This document shows, piece by piece, positions 26,108 to 33,868 of a stretch of 64,000 bases of DNA (positions are counted from its first letter, which is position 1; each line of letters starts with the position of its first letter). Position numbers and translations under genes: made by a program. The notes beneath the pieces were generated by a model, which did no database searches, was not told the origin of the DNA, and worked only from the letters and a program-made list of their open reading frames with translations. Origin of the DNA: a virus; the IMG/VR virus record IMGVR_UViG_3300005056_000003, positions 1 to 64,000 of that record; one strand, written 5' to 3'.

Positions 26108-27178
26108 TTATTTAGATAGGTTTTCAAGCGTCTTGCGTTGATCTGCCGACATTCTGTATTTTTCAAGTATTGGGATTATGTCTAGCTTCTCCATTTTCAA
26201 CACTTCTTTGTAAACAGCGATTGGAATTGCAGGTTTTCTTTCTTGCTGTTCAGGGATTTCTACTTGCTTGGTAGCTATTAATCCTTTTATGGTTTTCGTT
26301 AAAGCTACAGTAACTTTGAATTTCGCTTGTACTTGAGACATAGCAACTAAGGTTCCGTCTTCGATATACCCTACAACTTTCTTCCAATCGTCACTCCCTT
26401 TAGTTAATTTAGGCAGTTCTTTCGGTTTAATATCGGTTCCTGTTTCCCCCGCTTTCACTTCAACGGTATTTTCTTCTTCCTTTGTCGGTTCCTTTTTGGC
26501 TCCTGAAGATAACGACTCAATTTTCGCAGTAAGTTCTTGGGCGTGTTCGGGAGTAACATTGTAAAGTCTTAGCAACTTTTCAATTTCAGGCTTTGTAAAC
26601 TTAAGAGCTTTTTGGAACGCTTCCTCTGTAAGTGTCTTTTTAACTTCCGTAACAGTTTTTTTCTGTTGAGTCTGTTGAGGTTTTTGTTTGTTTGCAGGGA
26701 CGTTTGGAATATCGTTTGAATGAGTGTTGTCGCTATCGTCAATGTCACCTGTAGGGGTTAAGAACGTGTACAGGAGCGTGTATTTTAAGGCGTAAGTCGT
26801 GCTTTTACCACACGATTTGTCTTGACTGTCAACTCCATGTCCGTACCCAACAATCACTTGACTTTCTCCGCTCTCTGCGTGAATTAATAAATATTCGGTG
26901 TCTACTTCGGTGAAAACAGAACGTTTTAGCTTTGTGGTATTGTATTGCTGATTTACTTCCTCCCAAGAGTCAATGTGTATTCTTGGCGTTACTTTAATAG
27001 GTAGTATGACAAGATTTGCGTCTATAAATGCTTTTTGAAAGGCTATTTTAACATCTTTGTCGGAAACCCCTTTATATGAGCTTCTTCCTGTGCCGACGTT
27101 GGTGTTTTTTTCAACACTACTAACGGCTTTCATTACTTTAAGTACTGCTTTTGCTAAATTTGCTTTTGGATTATCCAT
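26108..27178 (-). CDS. ERF-superfamily single-strand annealing protein
   Basis: 356 residues. Residues 1-155 match the ERF core: LAKAVLKVMKAVSSVEKN, YKGVSDKDVKIAFQKAF, then YGHGVDSQDKSCGKSTTYALKYTLLYTF, the diagnostic G-x-D--DK-x-x-K--TYA-KY-LL pattern, and the end PTGDIDDSDN. Residues 160-356 are a Lys/Gln-rich linker and a helical domain probably binding partners. ERF proteins anneal complementary single strands during phage recombination and end circularisation. Likely partner: the RecE-like nuclease at 21985-22953. Confidence 0.9.
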   Translation of the reverse strand: MDNPKANLAKAVLKVMKAVSSVEKNTNVGTGRSSYKGVSDKDVKIAFQKAFIDANLVILPIKVTPRIHIDSWEEVNQQYNTTKLKRSVFTEVDTEYLLIHAESGESQVIVGYGHGVDSQDKSCGKSTTYALKYTLLYTFLTPTGDIDDSDNTHSNDIPNVPANKQKPQQTQQKKTVTEVKKTLTEEAFQKALKFTKPEIEKLLRLYNVTPEHAQELTAKIESLSSGAKKEPTKEEENTVEVKAGETGTDIKPKELPKLTKGSDDWKKVVGYIEDGTLVAMSQVQAKFKVTVALTKTIKGLIATKQVEIPEQQERKPAIPIAVYKEVLKMEKLDIIPILEKYRMSADQRKTLENLSK

Positions 27179-27179
27179 A

Positions 27180-27683
27180 TTATTTATATTGTTTATGCTC
27201 TTTTGTTTTATTAATTACAAATTCTTCTAGTTTTGTGGTAAAATCTTCGTCTGTAATTTTACAGTACCAAAGGTTTTTAGCTCTCCCTGACGGGTTTCTT
27301 TTGTCGTATTGATATTTTTCGTGATGCAAGCAAAAATAATATAACGCTGATTTTACCCCTAACCGCTCTATTTTGTTTTTGCAAGCCTGAACCCTTGCCT
27401 TTAAAGGGTTTGTTATTTTTAAATCTATAAACTCGACATCTATATAGTGAATTGCTTGTTTTAATGTTTTTTCATCAAAAGAGTACCACTCTCTTGATCC
27501 GTCAACCCTAAAGTCTTTGAAAATCTTGTGCATTATCGACTCAACAGTCCCTTTGCTTCCAAAATGAATTAATTTAACCGTAGGGTTCATTGTTCTTATA
27601 TTTGCTATTCTTATATTTGGATTGATAGAAGACCCTATCTTGTAGTTCTGTCCGTCAAATGCTATGTAGGTATTTGCTTTCAT
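27180..27683 (-). CDS. T5orf172/MUG113-type GIY-YIG nuclease-like protein
   Basis: 167 residues. Residues 1-80 read TYIAFDGQNYKIGSSINPNI, then RTMNPTVKLIHFG, VESIMHKIFKDFRVDGSREWY: the Y-KIG core, the helix Arg/His and the final Glu-Trp-Tyr of the T5orf172 branch of GIY-YIG domains. The C-terminal 85 residues look like an HNH-flanking or DNA-binding helix set, with HHEKYQYDKRNPSGR. First gene behind the 27699-27730 promoter. It could be a homing-type nuclease or DNA-binding regulator. Confidence 0.8.
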   Translation of the reverse strand: MKANTYIAFDGQNYKIGSSINPNIRIANIRTMNPTVKLIHFGSKGTVESIMHKIFKDFRVDGSREWYSFDEKTLKQAIHYIDVEFIDLKITNPLKARVQACKNKIERLGVKSALYYFCLHHEKYQYDKRNPSGRAKNLWYCKITDEDFTTKLEEFVINKTKEHKQYK

Positions 27684-27698
27684 TAAAAATATTTTTTA

Positions 27699-27730
27699 CA
27701 AAATTACAACATAATTGTATCGCTGACAAG
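27699..27730 (-). promoter_or_regulatory. promoter for the GIY-YIG / ERF unit
   Basis: Read leftward: CTTG at 27727-27730, 20 bases, TAATTTTG (exact TAnnTTTG) at 27699-27706, 16 bases before the ATG at 27683. This starts a long leftward unit. Confidence 0.65.
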
Positions 27731-27745
27731 ATAAATGTAAATTAT

Positions 27746-28183
27746 TTACGATTTTACCTTATCACGATTACCTATATACTCCTTAATCTTGTCGTGCATT
27801 TCGTTTAAAGCTACTTGTTTAGCTTCTTCGGTAAGGTTTTTTTGGTGCGGAGTATAGAACCTGTAAAATTCTTCACTTATCTTGCTGTAATAGACTGAGC
27901 ATTTAGGAACCAATGTTTTTGTGATTTTTATATACTCTTTTTCTTCAGTAATAATAAAGGGCCTGAATTGATATTGCCTAAAAGTTAATACGGTTTTTGA
28001 AAACGCGATTAGGTTTGATAAGTCGCTGACTACATTATTAGATTCGTCAAAAAATATATCTAAAATTTCTTCGGAAACCCCCATACTGTCGGAAATCTCT
28101 TTCAACGAAAGGTTGTTGTTTATAAGCCGTTCTTTTACAGCCTTAAAAACGTCTTCTAATGTGTGTTGGTTTTTTTTTGCCAT
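27746..28183 (-). CDS. HTH-containing protein, unknown
   Basis: 145 residues. Residues 10-45 form a helix-turn-helix of MerR/sigma-like look (VKERLINNNLSLKEISDSMG, then VSEEILDIFF). The C-terminal half is strand-rich with basic stretches. Its gene overlaps its upstream neighbour by 28 bases, and it is the last gene before the promoter at 27699-27730. Could be a regulator of that promoter; inference. Confidence 0.55.
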   Translation of the reverse strand: MAKKNQHTLEDVFKAVKERLINNNLSLKEISDSMGVSEEILDIFFDESNNVVSDLSNLIAFSKTVLTFRQYQFRPFIITEEKEYIKITKTLVPKCSVYYSKISEEFYRFYTPHQKNLTEEAKQVALNEMHDKIKEYIGNRDKVKS

Positions 28184-28479
28184 TGCAAGGATTTTACGTA
28201 ATTAAAAATTGACATTGGTTTTTTTGTCGCTACATATAGTTTTGGGCTTGATTTTACCAAGCTTTTTCTAGGTCGCTTTATCAGCCGAAACAACTCAAGG
28301 TACTTGGTGTAGTTTTTAGCGTTGGTTAAGTATGTTTTTAGAAAATCATCGTCGGTTAAAAGGGCGTAGTCGATAAAAAAATGACATTCTCCGTTATGGT
28401 TGTCTATTATTTTATCGCAAAGGTCGCTTATGTTATCAGACTTAAGAACGGCTCCTTTTTTGTCGATCATTTTAAACAT
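28156..28479 (-). CDS. unknown protein
   Basis: 107 residues, helical, C-terminal third basic (KRPRKSLVKSSPKLYVATKK). It overlaps the next gene by 28 bases and its upstream neighbour by 8. No family recognised. Confidence 0.55.
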   Translation of the reverse strand: MFKMIDKKGAVLKSDNISDLCDKIIDNHNGECHFFIDYALLTDDDFLKTYLTNAKNYTKYLELFRLIKRPRKSLVKSSPKLYVATKKPMSIFNYVKSLQWQKKTNTH

Positions 28480-28720
28480 TGGCCCTGTGAATATCGTAAA
28501 GTTCTTTTATAATATCTTTATTGATATTCGTAGCGTTGGTGTCTTTGCTCCAATTTTCATAACCTAAATGAAGTGAAACTTTAAGCCCGTTATCAATGGC
28601 TTTTATATTATTCCATTTACGAATGATCTGTTTTCTGATAGGGTTCATTTTAGAATAAGCTGTTGTTGCGACAACTTGTTCTATTGTTATTGTTGTTGGT
28701 GGTTGTTTAGATAGTTCCAT
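28472..28720 (-). CDS. small basic protein, unknown
   Basis: 82 residues, with Thr/Ile-rich start and helix KMNPIRKQIIRKWNNIKAID. No family recognised. Preceded by a 29-base gap without a visible promoter. Confidence 0.55.
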   Translation of the reverse strand: MELSKQPPTTITIEQVVATTAYSKMNPIRKQIIRKWNNIKAIDNGLKVSLHLGYENWSKDTNATNINKDIIKELYDIHRANV

Positions 28721-28749
28721 GACTTTGTGTTTTAATTATGATAAGGGCT

Positions 28750-29046
28750 TTATTTACTAAAAAAAGTTTCAATTTTTGATTGGTTTTTTGTGTTTATAGA
28801 TAGCTTTCTAAGCCTATTAAACACCTCTCTGCCTACGCCAATATTCTCCATAGCCCTTCCTATTGTCAGTTCGTTTAACGCCATATATTCCTCTATTTTC
28901 TTAGCATATTCTAGCTTTGTTTTATCGCCCCACCTGTTATTGTTAGCTAATTTTAAATGCCACTTTTTACCAAACTTATTAATCCTTTTTTCTTTTAGTC
29001 TTATAATTGCGTCTGTAAGCATTTGCAGTTCTTTTAAATCTTCCAT
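28750..29046 (-). CDS. small HTH-like helical protein
   Basis: 98 residues, basic. MEDLKELQMLTDAIIRLKEK at the start; residues 55-90 (MALNELTIGRAMENIGVGREVFNRLRKL) have helix-turn-helix spacing. It overlaps nothing but is 2 bases from the outer-membrane-like gene. Role unknown. Confidence 0.55.
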   Translation of the reverse strand: MEDLKELQMLTDAIIRLKEKRINKFGKKWHLKLANNNRWGDKTKLEYAKKIEEYMALNELTIGRAMENIGVGREVFNRLRKLSINTKNQSKIETFFSK

Positions 29047-29048
29047 AA

Positions 29049-29624
29049 CTATCGTGTTGTGCCTTTAAGCTTGTTAGTTTTCTTTTTCCATTCCCAAGTA
29101 TAATTAAACACAATAGCCCCGTTTTCTTGGGTCATTGGATTGTCTATAATTATCCCCGATATATAAGCGGTGTCGTCGCCATAAAATTGATTATCTTGAC
29201 TTGCTCTATAATCTACCCAAGCTCTTAGTCCTATAGTAAAATTGTCGGTTGCTTTCCAATCAAAACCTAGTACTGCTCCAACTAAAGGGTGGGGGTTTCC
29301 TTCTCTAAATTCAACACCTATTCTACCTCCTGCATAATATCTTACCCTATCAAAATTAAATAAATTAAGGTTAATACCTCCTGAAACTGTTATGTCGAAA
29401 TAAGCGGGGGTTAAATCAAAATACGATATTCCTAGAGAGACAAACCCGCCTCCTGAATACGTTACTTCTACTCCGATATGAGGCGGTAAAATTTCTTCAT
29501 TTATAGCAGAAATTATATCTGTCCATACTGTAAATTGAAAACTCTCTTGTTTTGGCAACGAAATCCATTGTGCCTGTGCTGTTACTCCTGTCGCAAGGAG
29601 TATAATTAAAATTGTTTTTTTCAT
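29049..29624 (-). CDS. secreted outer-membrane beta-barrel-like protein
   Basis: 191 residues. Signal peptide MKKTILIILLATGVTAQAQ, then alternating hydrophobic and polar strands rich in Gly, Tyr and Phe (VEVTYSGGGFVSLGISYFDL, RYYAGGRIGVEFREG, TIGLRAWVDYRAS, IVFNYTWEW). It resembles small Bacteroidetes outer-membrane barrels. A phage gene for such a protein may alter the host surface to exclude other phages. Function inferred. Confidence 0.65.
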   Translation of the reverse strand: MKKTILIILLATGVTAQAQWISLPKQESFQFTVWTDIISAINEEILPPHIGVEVTYSGGGFVSLGISYFDLTPAYFDITVSGGINLNLFNFDRVRYYAGGRIGVEFREGNPHPLVGAVLGFDWKATDNFTIGLRAWVDYRASQDNQFYGDDTAYISGIIIDNPMTQENGAIVFNYTWEWKKKTNKLKGTTR

Positions 29625-29632
29625 AATATAGT

Positions 29633-29863
29633 TTAGTTTATAATAAATATTTTCCCAATCATTTTTATATACGGGTCGTTTTTAGATTTTAGCCTTGCTA
29701 ATACTCCTTGTGGAGAAACGCCTTCTTTTCTTGCGTATTCGCTTTTAGAAATGAAGTTGTATTTTGTAACTAACAAGCTTATCATTTCTAATTCTTCTTT
29801 CATATTGAAAGTTCCATTATTCAATGCTTTTTCAAAACGCTCAATGTTTGTAAGTGTCTTCAT
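29633..29863 (-). CDS. small HTH-type DNA-binding protein
   Basis: 76 residues from ATG 29861-29863; an upstream ATG at 29920 would place the start inside the methyltransferase 3' end and across the 26-bp repeat, so the inner start is preferred. Residues 30-65 (ISLLVTKYNFISKSEYARKE, then GVSPQGVLARLKS) form a helix-turn-helix. It is preceded by the second copy of the 26-bp repeat, which could be its own operator. Confidence 0.6.
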   Translation of the reverse strand: MKTLTNIERFEKALNNGTFNMKEELEMISLLVTKYNFISKSEYARKEGVSPQGVLARLKSKNDPYIKMIGKIFIIN

Positions 29864-29866
29864 AGG

Positions 29867-29892
29867 TTGTATTTTGCAATTAATGATAAAAG
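29867..29892. repeat. 26-bp repeat, copy 2
   Basis: 25 of 26 bases match 14888-14913. It ends 3 bases before the ATG of the HTH gene at 29863 and overlaps the last coding part of no gene. Confidence 0.7.
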
Positions 29893-29912
29893 GAGTTAAC
29901 TGCAATAATTTT

Positions 29913-30599
29913 TTAGCCATCTACACGTGCCAATGTTTGCGTTAAAATCTCTTCGCATAATTCTTTAGGTACTTTGCTTCTTTCGTAATTCCCTTTAAGT
30001 CCTTGCGTTCCTGTTTTTGCTCCACGCCTTGCGCTTTCGTGGTGGCAATGTTTATCTATTATTTCGCCAGTTTCTTTATTGTATTTAAAGTTTTTGCACA
30101 TTGGTCTAGGTTTCCACCCTTTTAAATTAAAAGAATCGTAAATGTTATTGCTGAAAATATCAGTCGGCTTTGCTCTAAAATCCCCATACTTACAATACCA
30201 AACGGTCGCTCTGTTCATTCCTTTCATATATGGCATTTTACGCAACATTGCCCTTGGGTTTTCAATGTAATAAATACAATTCCATTTTTTATAAAGGTTG
30301 TTTAATTTAATATTCATCCTATCACACTTTGCAGCAAATGGTGTTTTTGGGTCAAAGTTTGGTTTCAGCCTATGCGTTCTTCCTGCTGCCATAGAAAATG
30401 TTGTACAAGGTCTTCCGTCAATTACTACATCAGGTATCCAAGGCAACATTTCTTCCGTTAAATCTTCAATATCAATAACTAAATCAATACCATCAAAAGG
30501 TTTGTGGTCTACGCTAAAAACTTCATACCCTAATTCTTCTGCTATTTTACCCCAGGATCTACTTCCTGCAAATAATTCTAATAATTTCGGTTTACTCAT
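29913..30599 (-). CDS. DNA cytosine-5 methyltransferase-like protein
   Basis: 228 residues, shorter than typical Dcm enzymes. Motif I is LLELFAGSRSWGKIAEELG (residues 5-23), then VFSVDHKPF; motif IV with the catalytic Cys is DGRPCTTFSMAAG near 60-72; YYIENPRAMLRKM near 107-119 is motif VI-like (ENP where ENV is usual). The C-terminal part TVWYCKYGDFRAKPTDIF is typical of small phage cytosine MTases. No restriction partner is adjacent, so self-protection of phage DNA is the likely job. Specificity unknown. Confidence 0.8.
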   Translation of the reverse strand: MSKPKLLELFAGSRSWGKIAEELGYEVFSVDHKPFDGIDLVIDIEDLTEEMLPWIPDVVIDGRPCTTFSMAAGRTHRLKPNFDPKTPFAAKCDRMNIKLNNLYKKWNCIYYIENPRAMLRKMPYMKGMNRATVWYCKYGDFRAKPTDIFSNNIYDSFNLKGWKPRPMCKNFKYNKETGEIIDKHCHHESARRGAKTGTQGLKGNYERSKVPKELCEEILTQTLARVDG

Positions 30600-31042
30600 A
30601 ATCTATATTTTAATTTTTACTAAAATTAATTTGCCAACGCTCAAAAAATAAAAGCAGTTAACACCGTATATAATTCATAATTTTAAGAAAAATAAAATTC
30701 CGACATCATATACAATTCGTTATGTGTAATGCTAAGGGTAGTGTACAAAATAACCGCAGTCATCACAGTTTTCACCTCTTGCCACGCTTACATATTTTTT
30801 GCTACCACATTTAGGGCAACTTCCAAATCCATAATCGTCGTTTTCTTCTGTCATTTCGTTTTCAAAATCGTGTTGTTCTTGTTCTTCTTGCCAAGTCGTT
30901 TCTTCTTCGTGTTCTTCAATTTGTATTTCCATTTTTATAAAATTTTAGTTATTATTCAGTCGCACTACACATAACAATACCTATAATTCATTTTGTGAAA
31001 AATAAAACGTAATCATAGCCAAATTCGTTATAAAAATAAAAA
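30600..31042 (-). repeat. two homologous cassette-type spacers
   Basis: The 132-base gap before the methyltransferase (30600-30731) and the 110-base gap after the zinc ribbon (30933-31042) share, read leftward, ATAACGAATT, TATGAT, TTTTATTTTTC, AAAAT and GAATTATA in the same order with matching spacing. They look like two copies of one spacer. No recombination core is proven. Confidence 0.55.
30732..30932 (-). CDS. zinc-ribbon protein with acidic N-terminus
   Basis: 66 residues. The first 36 are Glu/Gln-rich and acidic; the rest is a zinc ribbon (CPKCGSKKYVSVARGENCDD followed by CGYF: C-x2-C...C-x2-C). Similar folds bind nucleic acid or polymerase. It lies in the region of repeated spacers. 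Confidence 0.65.
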   Translation of the reverse strand: MEIQIEEHEEETTWQEEQEQHDFENEMTEENDDYGFGSCPKCGSKKYVSVARGENCDDCGYFVHYP

Positions 31043-31213
31043 TTATTTAGTAAATGTTTTTGATAACTTAAATGCGGTCATCATTCCTATTCCAAAAGAT
31101 TGTCTTTCGTTTTTATTTGCGTCATAATAATCACCATCAATATCTCTTACTGTTTGTATTGGGTATCTAGCTTTTGCAATATCAACTATATCTTCCATTG
31201 TAAATTTTTTCAT
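31043..31213 (-). CDS. 56-residue protein, unknown
   Basis: ATG 31211-31213 to TAA 31043-31045. The helical N-terminus (KKFTMEDIVDIAKARYP) is followed by IDGDYYDANKNERQSFGIGM and TAFKLSKTF. Positioned 4 bases after the upstream stop. No family known. Confidence 0.55.
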   Translation of the reverse strand: MKKFTMEDIVDIAKARYPIQTVRDIDGDYYDANKNERQSFGIGMMTAFKLSKTFTK

Positions 31214-31217
31214 AATT

Positions 31218-31358
31218 TTAACTATTTATAACACTAGGTATATCACATTGCTTTTGTAGTTTATCTACCATAATAGACAACTCCATTAACATAGTCCGAA
31301 GGTCTGCGCTCATATCTTCTTTAAGTATTCCATCAAAAAGTCTGTTTAAATCTTCCAT
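31218..31358 (-). CDS. 46-residue protein, unknown
   Basis: ATG 31356-31358 to TAA 31218-31220. An amphipathic helix (MEDLNRLFDGILKEDMSADL, then RTMLMELSIMVDKLQKQCD) suggests a small helical dimer. Coding is supported by tight spacing and the preceding AT-rich leader. Confidence 0.5.
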   Translation of the reverse strand: MEDLNRLFDGILKEDMSADLRTMLMELSIMVDKLQKQCDIPSVINS

Positions 31359-31441
31359 TTTTATATAATTTTATATTAATTAAATTCTTTTTATTCGCAA
31401 CGTGCCATACCCTGTAAAGTTATAAACAATACTATTTGTTT

Positions 31442-31519
31442 TTAATCCGTAGGCATTTTCCAAATACCATAACAAGCTAAAACGTGTACTATTATTAAAT
31501 ATATATCTAGTATTTCCAT
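31442..31519 (-). CDS. 25-residue membrane peptide (possible)
   Basis: ATG 31517-31519 to TAA 31442-31444. Almost wholly hydrophobic (LDIYLIIVHVLACYGIW), one possible transmembrane helix. Short, so coding is uncertain. Confidence 0.3.
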   Translation of the reverse strand: MEILDIYLIIVHVLACYGIWKMPTD

Positions 31520-31553
31520 TTTTTATATTTTTTTGTTGTTCATTTTTTTAGAC

Positions 31554-31572
31554 TGTTCATGTTACATGAACA
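31554..31572. promoter_or_regulatory. perfect palindrome, operator-like
   Basis: TGTTCATG, 3-base spacer, CATGAACA: a perfect 8-bp inverted repeat in a gap between two tiny genes. It has no following T run, so it is more like a protein site than a terminator. Confidence 0.5.
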
Positions 31573-31582
31573 AATAGCACAG

Positions 31583-31717
31583 TTAATAACTACGCATAAC
31601 ATTAATAGTTTCTATACCTTTTTCAGCTAATTTATATATTTTTGTTGTTCTAGCTAATTGTACTGTCTGCATTTGATGTTCTTTTATTTCTTCAAGTATT
31701 TTAATTAAATCATCCAT
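31583..31717 (-). CDS. 44-residue helical protein, unknown
   Basis: ATG 31715-31717 to TAA 31583-31585. Amphipathic helix (MDDLIKILEEIKEHQMQTVQ, then LARTTKIYKLAEKG). No family recognised. Confidence 0.5.
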   Translation of the reverse strand: MDDLIKILEEIKEHQMQTVQLARTTKIYKLAEKGIETINVMRSY

Positions 31718-31805
31718 TGTATTAAATTTTATTATTATTTCACACTACTAATGTTATACTGTAAAGTTGTAGTGCATTAAAACGACACAACAACAACGTA
31801 TATAA

Positions 31806-32078
31806 TTAATCACTAACTAAGTCTTTAACCTCTACTTTATTGCCTGTAACCGCAAAAAATAGATTATCAAAATCAGTAATAGTTTCTATGTTGTTTAATC
31901 TCTTAATATGTCCGTAACCATTTAATTGTATTGATACGGTCATTGTTTTGAAATCTACCGTAAAATAAAACTTATCATCTACATTTTGTAATAAGTAAAA
32001 TCCATCTATTCTATCAGCGTATTCCTTTGTAAAACCTCTATTTAATAAGTTTTCTTTACTAATTTTTTTTGCTTTCAT
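31806..32078 (-). CDS. unknown protein
   Basis: 90 residues of strand and helix, basic start (KAKKISKENLLNRGFTKEYA), acidic C-terminus. No family recognised. Flanked by cassette-type spacers. Confidence 0.55.
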   Translation of the reverse strand: MKAKKISKENLLNRGFTKEYADRIDGFYLLQNVDDKFYFTVDFKTMTVSIQLNGYGHIKRLNNIETITDFDNLFFAVTGNKVEVKDLVSD

Positions 32079-32134
32079 TTCGTTATTTATTTAAGTTTTT
32101 TTCTTTTAATCCGTGACTAATCATATACGAGTAC

Positions 32135-32440
32135 TTATGCCCAATTTTGCTCAAACTTTAAAGGGCAAGTATATTCCTTACCTTCCATTGTAACGGTAGC
32201 GTTATGGGGTCTACAGTCATTTACTAAAATACAGTCTTGGCAATCGCCTTTTTGCTTAGTGTAGTTATCAAACGAAAAAGAACTAGGCATAACAACGGGT
32301 ATAGTTAATTTTTTAACCGCGTCCAATACTTCTATTATTTTATATCCTAAATCACCATAACCTAAAATACTTTCAATATTCTCTATATCTTTATTATTTT
32401 TAATTTTGTCAATTTTTTCTTTTATCTGTTTTAAATTCAT
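32135..32440 (-). CDS. Cys-containing unknown protein
   Basis: 101 residues. The N-terminal half is Lys/Ile-rich helix (LKQIKEKIDKIKNNKDIENI); the C-terminal half has CQDCILVNDCRPHN and YTCPLKF, four Cys that could bind a metal. No family recognised. Confidence 0.55.
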   Translation of the reverse strand: MNLKQIKEKIDKIKNNKDIENIESILGYGDLGYKIIEVLDAVKKLTIPVVMPSSFSFDNYTKQKGDCQDCILVNDCRPHNATVTMEGKEYTCPLKFEQNWA

Positions 32441-32454
32441 TGTTTCTGTTTTTT

Positions 32455-32489
32455 AATCGTTAAAAATCTAAGCATACCCAAATTCGTTA
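32455..32489 (-). repeat. 35-bp spacer repeat, copy 1
   Basis: One mismatch to 33425-33459. Its first three bases (read leftward) are the stop codon of the 32487-32693 gene, so the repeat begins at that gene's end. A shorter relative is at 31010-31036. Confidence 0.7.
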
Positions 32490-32693
32490 CCTACCATTTA
32501 GATATTCAGCTATTTTTTCTGCTACATCATTAGGTAAGTTCATTTCACTATTTTCTCCGCAAACCATTAAAATTCTAAAATCTTCATCCGCTTCATTGTA
32601 AACTGTTCCATTCTCAGCGTACCATAGTTTATTATCAATCAAAGGGTAAACGGTAGGTAACACTGTATAAATTCCATTGCTTTCTTTACTCAT
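32487..32693 (-). CDS. unknown acidic protein
   Basis: 68 residues with acidic helical C-terminus (LPNDVAEKIAEYLNG). The stop lies in the 35-bp repeat. No family recognised. Confidence 0.5.
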   Translation of the reverse strand: MSKESNGIYTVLPTVYPLIDNKLWYAENGTVYNEADEDFRILMVCGENSEMNLPNDVAEKIAEYLNGR

Positions 32694-32748
32694 ATCTTTT
32701 TAATTTAGTGCCGTATATCGCAACGGCATTTATACTTAACGTTAGCGG

Positions 32749-33027
32749 TCATTGGTTATTACCTTTCACTAACTCTTCTGCAATCCATACAGCATGTAGT
32801 TGGTTATTTAACTTACTACACATCCAGTCTGGTGTCAATACAGTTCTTTCGGTGTGTAGTCGTTCTCTTTCTTTTTGTAGCAGCTCCAACGAACCGCTAA
32901 CACCAAATAAATCCAAAAGCTCATTTTTCAACTCAGCTTTTCTACCGTCATTTAACCATGTGTATTTTTCTAATATTTCATGTACTTGTGTCATCGCTTC
33001 AGTATTTATTATTTTCGTTATAAACAA
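32749..33027 (-). CDS. unknown helical protein
   Basis: 92 residues, helical, with Leu-rich middle (AELKNELLDLFGVSGSLELL) and Arg/Glu-rich stretch QKERERLHTERT. It overlaps the upstream gene by 10 bases. Downstream (32694-32748) is a spacer with a GCCGT/ACGGC hairpin. No family recognised. Confidence 0.55.
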   Translation of the reverse strand: MFITKIINTEAMTQVHEILEKYTWLNDGRKAELKNELLDLFGVSGSLELLQKERERLHTERTVLTPDWMCSKLNNQLHAVWIAEELVKGNNQ

Positions 33028-33329
33028 TAAAAATTAATATCGTCAAAAAACAAACCGTAAACCGTTCCATCCAAAAACAAAATTTCCATCCAACCTGTTT
33101 CTCTACCAACGTTAGGGTTATGTCTAGCAATTCCAAGCACGTAACCCAATCCGTTTTGTTTAATTCCTGTTTCAGACGTGTTTCCTGTAAATTCTATTTT
33201 CTTACCAAATTCACCAGTATTATGATCCGTAAATTCAATCGGGTATAGTGGTTTGTTTTTTAGTAAGTCTATAAAGGTTTCGTCTTTACCTTGTTCTTGT
33301 GCCATTTCAATAAGTGTATTGTAATTCAT
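33018..33329 (-). CDS. unknown protein
   Basis: 103 residues with strand-rich C-terminal half (WMEILFLDGTVYGLFFDD). It shares ATGA with the upstream 27-residue ORF. No family recognised. Confidence 0.55.
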   Translation of the reverse strand: MNYNTLIEMAQEQGKDETFIDLLKNKPLYPIEFTDHNTGEFGKKIEFTGNTSETGIKQNGLGYVLGIARHNPNVGRETGWMEILFLDGTVYGLFFDDINFYCL

Positions 33330-33409
33330 AATGTTAATTTTAAGTGTCTATCTTCTAAAGCGTTTATAACCTCATTTATTTGTTCATTAATTTTATCTAT
33401 GTTATCCAT
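33326..33409 (-). CDS. 27-residue peptide (possible)
   Basis: ATG 33407-33409 to TGA 33326-33328, overlapping the next start as ATGA. Amphipathic helix (DKINEQINEVINALEDRH). Very short; supported mainly by the stop-start overlap. Confidence 0.35.
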   Translation of the reverse strand: MDNIDKINEQINEVINALEDRHLKLTL

Positions 33410-33424
33410 AATTATTTTTTATTA

Positions 33425-33459
33425 AATCGTTAAAAATCTAACCATACCCAAATTCGTTA
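33425..33459 (-). repeat. 35-bp spacer repeat, copy 2
   Basis: Same sequence as 32455-32489 except one base, again beginning at the stop codon of the gene to its right (33457-33858). Confidence 0.7.
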
Positions 33460-33858
33460 GCTAATTATTTTAAAATCCTCTATACAATCTATGGAGAAGT
33501 ATTTTTTTTCTCCTTTATACCAAGTTGTATTGTTTTTTACATAATCCTCTAATAACAATAGCTGTAGTGTTAAAAGTGTATATTTACGCACAACACCCCT
33601 AACATCTATATCCATATAAGTAAACGTTACTTTCTCCCCATTAGTCAAGCCTAAGCCTTCTAAACTCCTTTTTTCTTTCGTGCCAAAATACAAATGCGTC
33701 TCCCAATCTGAAAACTCTTTTTGAAACGCCTCTAGGTCTTCTTTAAACAACAAATTTAAAGACATGAGTTGGTTTTTGCTGTTGTGTTTGCACAATTCTC
33801 TTTTGTACTTTTTAACTAGCTTTTTATGGGCGGAAATACATTTATATTTTAAACTCAT
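33457..33858 (-). CDS. unknown protein
   Basis: 133 residues: basic helical start (CISAHKKLVKKYKRELCKHN) and strand-rich C-terminus (GEKVTFTYMDIDVRGVVRKY). Its stop forms the start of the spacer repeat. No family recognised. Confidence 0.55.
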   Translation of the reverse strand: MSLKYKCISAHKKLVKKYKRELCKHNSKNQLMSLNLLFKEDLEAFQKEFSDWETHLYFGTKEKRSLEGLGLTNGEKVTFTYMDIDVRGVVRKYTLLTLQLLLLEDYVKNNTTWYKGEKKYFSIDCIEDFKIIS

Positions 33859-33868
33859 GGTTGTGGCT

